A DNA stretch of 64,000 bases, taken from contig CAJQUN010000003.1 of assembly GCA_907163345.1 (NCBI GenBank), positions 25,683,879-25,747,878 on the forward strand, read 5' to 3'. Below, piece by piece: positions 58,389 to 64,000 of this stretch. The stretch comes from Haberlea rhodopensis. Taxonomy: Eukaryota; Streptophyta; Magnoliopsida; Lamiales; Gesneriaceae. A program made the translations under genes and the position numbers. The notes under the pieces were generated by a model. The model did no database searches. It was given only the letters and a program-made list of their open reading frames with translations, and had not been told where the DNA came from. The first letter of the stretch is position 1. Each line of letters opens with the position of its first letter.

Positions 58389-58495
58389 CACTTCTATACA
58401 TATGATCTTATAAACAACAACACGCATACAACCATATACATACATATTTATGTATCTTGGTCTTTACAAACATCCGGTCCATATAAGTATTTTCA
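58389..58495. repeat. Dispersed repeat shared with 25935-26050
   Basis: Second copy of the approximately 110 bp repeat (ACATATTTATGTATCTTGG, TCTTTACAAACA, CCATATAAG). It lies just upstream of the F-box gene. The rest of 58284-59336 is AT-rich without a gene. Confidence 0.6.
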
Positions 58496-58937
58496 GTGAT
58501 TTCATTATGTTTCAATTAAATTTGTAGTAGATATGATTTTGATTTGATTATTAATTATCATTTGTATTGCTGGTTACATTATACTAAATTTTATTTTACT
58601 CTTGTCTTAATTATATGTTTATTATGGAAAATATATAAATAGTAAGTTTTTAATCATATCAATATATTGTACCATATATTTTCCAATTGTCAACCATATC
58701 TTTGTTCTTCTTATGACTTTCTTAGGAGATGCAAATGACATATTTTTTGACATTTGACTACCATATTAACATTTCTCACTTTGGAATTTTTTCAAAACTG
58801 AACCCCAATTAATTAGATGAAATTCACAAATTAAGTCTCACAAAAACATTATGGAAACAGAAAGAATATATTGGAGAATTAGTACAAATTAAGACTACGC
58901 CCTTGTACCAAGTTATTAAATAATGTCTACAAAATAC

Positions 58938-58938
<1 letters not shown>

Positions 58939-58986
<48 letters not shown>
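58939..58986. repeat. (AT)n microsatellite
   Basis: An uninterrupted TATATA run of about 46 bp. Confidence 0.95.
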
Positions 58987-58988
<2 letters not shown>

Positions 58989-59336
58989 AAATCTAATATT
59001 ATCTAATATTTTAGAAAAATACTATACATAGCAGCACCATCTGCTACCTTTAATATCCATTTGCCTGAATGTAATAGCGAAAAGTGATAAATTTAAACTC
59101 AACAAATAAATAAAGAAAAAGAAAAAAGGAACCAAGGCTGCAACCATGTGGTTTTTTTTTTGTGGGTAAAAAGATACCATTAAAAATTAAAGGAGTTTAA
59201 AGAGAAGAGCAGTGGCATGAATCCACGTGAAGCAAAAGACGATATGCAAAAAAAAAAAAAACCAAACAACTAACCAGTAGAGAAATTTAAGGAGGATTAA
59301 AAATAAATATATCCCACACATGGGAAGAAATGAGAA

Positions 59337-59704
59337 CTAAACCAAAAACATTAGCTGATGTGACCACCTCACCAGGTTGTTGGCAGCATTATTGAGATCC
59401 CTACGGATACTCGCAGTTTGCCAATATGGATTGCCAAGCAAGAGCTTTTGAGCCGCAGTAATTTCAAGAAGGGCAGTCCAGCTAGAAACAGGGTCAAGTC
59501 TAAGGATTTGCCTCACCGTTTCCTCCGAATTACATTCAAACAATACTCTGGAAAGATGAAGAGAATGTGCACTATGCATAGCAAAGAGCAAAGCTTTGGC
59601 TTCAACTGCAAAGATGTCAGAGACCCATGTTTGATTTGTTTCTGCCTTAAGGACAGTTTCCATATGGTCACGCATTAACCAAGCAGCAACAGATTTTCCT
59701 TTCG
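59337..59704 (-). pseudogene. RNase H-like (RVT_3) fragment
   Basis: A 112 residue frame has AAWLMRDHMETVL (partly upstream of the first ATG), EAKALLFAMHSAHSL, VLFECNSEETVRQIL and RDLNNAANNLVRW. This is the pattern of the plant RNase H-like domain found at the end of LINE reverse transcriptases and in stand-alone copies (AEAxAL, ExDSxxxV, RxxNxxAxxLA). The N-terminal catalytic Asp region is missing, so it is probably a dead fragment. Confidence 0.6.
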
Positions 59705-60047
59705 TTAAAAAAATAACTTCATGGTTGAATAGTTCATTTGCTTGAAATAAAAGAAGAAAGTGACAGATGGGACGTCACGGGCCAAGGGAACAAACAAGTC
59801 TTACATGGCCTATGGAGGACTCTGTTCTCTAGAAAAGACCTTAGTTTGGAGCCCCTTAAACGTGAGTATGTGCAGAAGATCAGAGCCGGGCCAGGCCTAT
59901 GAGTTGTTAGATATAATTCACGAGTTTGTTTTGCACAGTTAGTTTGGTTATGTAGTTAGCGACGGTTAGCTGGCGGTTAGTGACTTAGTTTGATAGTTAT
60001 TAGTTAATTTCAAAGTGAAGTATAATGTAAAGCAATGTAATTCTATT

Positions 60048-60530
60048 TGATACCCCGATAATTATCCTGGTGCGGTTTGGACCCGAACTCTATGGGCTCG
60101 ACCCGATTTGATAAGATACAAGGGCCCATTTATCTTGAGTATTAACCTAGGCCCATTCCCATGGTTAGTTAACCCATTAACTAGGCCCGTTTTACAAACT
60201 AAAAGCCTTAATTGTGGGCCTTAATTGAAAGCCCAACCATCATAAGAGGCAATGTAACAGTAGGTTAAAGGGGGATTTTTCGCCTCTTCCCTTCCAAGCA
60301 GGCTGCTTCATCGGCTCTGGCAGGGGTTTTCTTCCCCATTTTTTCTTCATTGCTTCCTCCTCCATGTTGGACAACAAATATTGTAAATTCTTGATATTAT
60401 AGTGAAGATTCAAAATGGACTAGGTCCCGTGGTTTTCCCTTCGGGGTTTCCACGTAAAAAATCTTGATGTCTATTTATTTTTCGCATATAAATTCATTGT
60501 TATAAGATCGAACCAAAAAATGAAGTAACA
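60048..60530 (+). mobile_element. Solo LTR, copia-like (483 bp), TSD CTATT
   Basis: It starts TGATACCCCGATAATTATCC and ends AAATGAAGTAACA, flanked by CTATT at 60043-60047 and 60531-60535. It contains CCGTGGTTTTCCC and TTTCCACGTAAAAAATCTT, typical of the R/U5 region of copia LTRs. It is nested inside the left LTR of the element at 59905; the right LTR shows the uninterrupted site. Confidence 0.82.
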
Positions 60531-61856
60531 CTATTCATTCAGTTTCATTTCAATATTTCTGCTTATTATATTGATATTTCTATCATTTTTCATCAATGTT
60601 GATACAATTATATTTTTGACATAATATCGGAGCCATGTTTTTCTTGTGATTGATTATTTCATCATCATACTCGTCGTCACACGTGAGAAGGCATATTAGA
60701 AATTGTCACATATTCAAAAACTAAAAACTATGTTAGCTCTTTATACATACATGATATTGTATCAGAACCATTTAATAACAAAAGGGCCTAGGATTTTGCT
60801 GGCGACACGGGGCTTCTGCTCCCAACCTTCTCTGCCGACAACGGCGGCGTTGGGGGCAGACAACATGTTTTCCCCTTCGTATTTTTTTGTTCTTCTATGT
60901 GCGATATAGTTTTTCCACGACTTTCACACCCGGCGGCTCTATTTTCTTTCTACTTCGCCTCACAGACGGCAATGCTATTTTTTTTGTCTTCTTCGAGTGT
61001 GGAGAAGCCCGTGACAATAGGTGAGCCCTTCTGCTTCTCACTGGGTGTCTTCTCCTCTTCCCTTATCGCTTCCCACTCTTAGAGGTAAACTTCATTTTGA
61101 TTTGCACGGTTGACCACATAATCAAATTTACCCTCGTTTTTTAATTGCTTTGTTTTCGCCTCTGATTTTGCTATTGTTGCGCTTCTTCTTCGCGCAAACA
61201 ACGACCTCTGGGTCTTAGTCTCATTTGTTTTGTTGTTGACTCATCTCTGCCCGCCACATGTTAGATTCTTTGCGCCGGTGGCGGCTAAGGTTCTTTCCCT
61301 TCGCATTTATTTCTTCAGGTTTCAAGCTCCCGACTAAGCAATGGATATGTCTTTCCATGGTCCTCTGTCTGACCTGAGTTAACCTCCTTATTTCTCCTCG
61401 GGTTAAGCCACGGGGGTGAATGGATCCGACATTGGCGACGGTTTTCGGGGCGTTGTTTGGGCTCGTTCACTGGCGACTAATCCTGCTCTTAATGCACGCC
61501 AATCTGATTTGAGAAGAGACCCTTCTTCAGTTTGAATCGATGCTGATTTTAAATTTGACTAGTAGCATGATACAGAGAATAGAATTCTGAATCTGTTAGA
61601 ATGAATCTGGTTTTTTTTTTTTTTTGTGGCCTTGTGTATGTAGGAATCGCTACCTTGATTGGATGATGAACATCCATTGATTTGGTGAAGAATATGGGGT
61701 GAAAACCATATTTGAAGTTGGTTTTTACTACTGGATGAGGATGATGAGATTTCATTAGTGCACTGATCAGCCAGTTGATCAAACTCCAGTTGTAGATTCT
61801 TTTTCACAATTTCTTCAGATTTTTTATTTTGTGATTGTTGATCAGTATTAGGTTCT

Positions 61857-62170
61857 GCTCCAAGTATCTGAACTGTACTTCCAGGCTGCTTAGCAAGATT
61901 TATTAAGCTTCCATAGAAAATAAGCGAGCACCAACAAGTTTTCCAACAACGGCAGTAAGATTTGGGGCAAATGTAGTCATTCTGCTCTTTAAGTAGTCGT
62001 AACAATTAAGCTCTATACTCGGAAGTGAAAGAACTTGGTTGCACAAATTCTTGATATATTGTCTCCCATCATCTTCATTTGACCGCACACAGTGCTTCCA
62101 TGTATTCTGTCTCACTTCTTCCAGTCTCTTTGTTAGCTTTTGACTAATTTCATTGAGTGGAATCATCATT
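61857..62170 (-). pseudogene. NOP58-like Nop-domain fragment inside the copia-like element
   Basis: The minus strand encodes IKNLCNQVLSL, YDYLKSRMTTFAPNLTAVVG, KLVGARL and, after a one-base frameshift, GSLINLAKQPGSTVQILGAE. This is the Nop domain of the box C/D snoRNP core protein NOP58 (NOP56 differs at AKQPGSTVQ, from memory). Only about 80 residues of the roughly 550 residue protein are present and no introns are visible within it. It is antisense to the element. Capture by the element is inferred. Confidence 0.8.
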
Positions 62171-62189
62171 GATCTCTTTCCGAGCTCCT

Positions 62190-62440
62190 TTTATCTTTTG
62201 CTCCTTTTTCGGGAGTTTTTATCATTTGCTCTCTTTCGAGAGGTTGCTCCTTTTCCGGGAGTTTTTACCATTTACTTTATTTCGAGAGGTTGCTCCGTTT
62301 CCAGGAGTTTTTACCATTTGCTCTCTTTCGAGAGGTTGCTCTTTTCTGGGAGTCTTTTATCATTTGCTCTCCTTCAAAGAGTCTCCTCCTCTATTTGGGA
62401 GTTTTTTACCTTTAGCTCCTCTCTTCGGGAGCCAACAGCC
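62190..62440. repeat. 46 bp tandem array near the right LTR
   Basis: GGGAGTTTTTACCATTTGCT with CTCTTTCGAGAGGTTGCTCC recurs with GGGA starts at 62211, 62257, 62303, 62348 and 62397. Each unit holds a short palindrome CTCTCTTTCGAGAG. About five units, moderately diverged. Confidence 0.85.
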
Positions 62441-62529
62441 ACTGGATTCTTAAAAAGGCCTTGTCGTCTCAACATCAGTTTTTGATTTCCAAGCTCAACA
62501 TGAATACCATCTTATGAGCATGTTGGGGA

Positions 62530-62785
62530 TGTTAGATATATTTCACAAGTTTGTGTACAGTTAGTTTGGTTATGTAGTTAGCAACGGTTAGCTGCCAGTC
62601 AGTGAATTAGTTTGATAGTTATTAGTTAGTTTACAAAGTGAAGTATAAATGTAAAACAATGTAATTGTATTCATTCAGTTTCATTTCAGTAAAATACTTT
62701 TCAATCTTTCTGCTTATGCTTGATATTTCTTTCATCTTGTAAGCTTCTTGCTTTCATCAATGTTGATACAATTATCACTTTAACA
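62530..62785 (+). repeat. Right LTR of the copia-like element
   Basis: It begins TGTTAGATATATTTCACAAG and ends ATCACTTTAACA. Its last bases (62780-62785) encode, on the minus strand, the final Cys codon and the stop codon of the neighbouring dioxygenase gene. Confidence 0.75.
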
Positions 62786-64000
62786 TGGGTTAATCTTGAG
62801 TGATTCAAGGAAACTTGCCCCTTCTCCAAGTTCATTCTTGGAAGCAAAATTCAAGAAATCTCTGAAGCTACTTCTCATATACCTCTCTGGATTCTCATCA
62901 TCTACAAGCTCTGTAGCAACCTTCATCTTCACATCCATCCCCAAACTATGAAGACTCGCAATCGAAATCCGCGTCTCGTCGCCTCGAATAGTGACCCTGT
63001 GCACTACACTCTTGTACCTCCCATTGCTCAAAACCTCTAGATGATCACCAACATGGACTTGGAGGGCCGCATGAATGACTGGTACCGCCAGCCAAGACCC
63101 TTCCCCCGAGCCGAGGATCTCTAGGCCTGGTGAATCTTGGAGGAGTATTGTTAAGCAGCTGTAATCTGAGTGTTGGGGTATGCCTAATGAAAGGTGTGGC
63201 TGTGGGCAAGGTGGGTAGCAATTTATGGACATCACTTGCATCCCTTCATTGAGTTTGTCGGCTAAGTATGTCGGGCCTAATCCAAGACTCTCTGTTATGC
63301 AACCCATTATTTTCAGGGCTAGTGTTTGTATTGCCACAACATATTCTCCAATCTTTTCCCTACAATGAGTATGTCGACAATATAAAACTAAGCAATGTAA
63401 TTTAACTTCTCAAAACATTTTTTAGAAATAGAAAGGAGCTGATGATTTGTGTGATGTGTACCTGTACAGAGGTGGATTTTGAGGCCACAATCCAATCCAA
63501 TCTTGAAGAGGATGCGCATAATGTTTGAGGAAAGCCCTCCGGGATTGGACCTTTCCCACTTCTCCAATTTCCTTAAAACTTGTGCTGTATCTTACTGGCA
63601 TGTGGACATCAGGGGACATGAATTTAACCTTATCCTGAGTCGGCAAATTGAAGAAATCTGAGGCCACAGACAGGGCCCCATCAAGGATTTGTTGGGATAT
63701 CCCATGATTTATAACCTACGAATTACAATTCAAGAGTTGATAAAAATAATCTAAAAACATGATAAATGTTGTGTGTACCGTTTATGTTTTACTTTCTTGT
63801 GATAAATGAGTCTATTCCCATACTGTCAGACTATTTTTCATGTCAAATTCATAAAAATTGTTCTGACAATAACAATAATTATTCTGAATAACACATTATT
63901 AATGTGTACACTACGTGCACACTTATGCACGGAATGAAAATTGAGAAAATATTCTACTTACTTGAAAGAAACCATTACGAAGACAAGCGTTTGCGATTTG
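62780..64000 (-). CDS. 2-oxoglutarate/Fe(II)-dependent dioxygenase, 5' end outside window
   Basis: Three exon parts join in phase: 64000-63962 (partial, ending NGFFQ), 63715-63462 and 63359-62780, giving 290 residues of an enzyme normally near 340-350. Splice sites are GT/AG. The iron-binding HxD lies in IPQHSDYSCLTILLQ, the distal His in YKSVVHRV, and the co-substrate motif RxS in DETRISIASLH. The N-terminal part shows VINHGIS and FFNLPTQDKVKF. The protein resembles the plant DOXC class (flavanone 3-hydroxylase/SRG1/2-ODD19-like), which oxidises specialised metabolites or hormones; the substrate cannot be told. The last codon and stop come from the adjoining LTR. Confidence 0.88.

Larger units (their letters stand above)
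59905..62785 (+). mobile_element. Non-autonomous copia-like LTR element with captured host sequence
   Basis: Both ends carry related LTRs beginning TGTTAGATAT: 59905-60621 (interrupted by a solo LTR) and 62530-62785. They share TAGTTTGGTTATGTAGTTAG, ATAGTTATTAGTTA and ATCAATGTTGATACAATTAT. The flanks TGAGT (59900-59904) and TGGGT (62786-62790) match at 4 of 5 bases. After the first LTR, TAATATCGGAGCC resembles a Met primer site. The interior encodes no gag or pol; it holds an antisense NOP58 fragment and a 46 bp tandem array. Confidence 0.72.

Overview
The window looks like nuclear DNA of a eudicot flowering plant; the genus cannot be told from the sequence. It is AT-rich with long gene-poor stretches. 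The few host genes have spliceosomal introns and belong to plant families: a DUF3475/DUF668 protein, the branch-point binding protein SF1 with its plant-type RRM, a MAP65 fragment, an F-box protein and a 2-oxoglutarate dioxygenase. Most of the rest is transposable elements.

Layout. Positions 1-5 kb hold a hAT-like end fragment, the DUF668 gene (2057-3466, minus), and two exact tandem duplications with units of 324 and 161 bp. Positions 6-12 kb hold a second hAT-like fragment, a 1.9 kb solo LTR (7169-9091) and a 419 bp hAT MITE (11575-11993). Positions 12-18 kb hold diverged repeats and a truncated MAP65 gene (16547-17864). Positions 18.7-20.9 kb are a non-autonomous hAT-like element with an internal 88 bp minisatellite. 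A small membrane-protein gene lies at 21069-21629 (minus), and an LTR of another family at 22991-24939. SF1 (29146-31536, minus) has an LTR 295 bp upstream of its start codon.

Positions 31.8-52.3 kb are a nest of elements. A decayed Ty3/gypsy element C is interrupted by chromovirus B (34154-52287, minus, TSD AGAAG). The gag of B is interrupted by a young, apparently intact chromovirus A (38140-46817, plus, TSD CCTCA). The 5' LTR of B is also interrupted by a hAT transposon (47683-50674, TSD CCCTGTAC); the sister LTR of B preserves the empty site. Positions 52.3-56.4 kb hold unassigned sequence, a diverged tandem array of about 167 bp units, and an Emigrant-like MITE. The right end holds a two-exon F-box gene (56476-58283), an RNase H fragment, a copia-like LTR element (59905-62785) carrying an antisense NOP58 fragment, and the 3' part of a 2OG-Fe(II) dioxygenase gene that runs off the window.

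The most unusual signal is an array of the 14 bp palindrome GGCGATCGATCGCC. The LTRs of A and B each carry eight copies spaced 20-22, 31, 41 or 51 bp apart, close to whole numbers of DNA helical turns. The unrelated hAT element carries an array with the same spacing rule, next to a perfect match to the mitosis-specific MSA promoter consensus. From memory, the host genes SF1, MAP65-3 and DUF668 lie close together on Arabidopsis chromosome 5 (At5g51300, At5g51600, At5g51670), so this may be a conserved block in which the MAP65 copy is degenerating.
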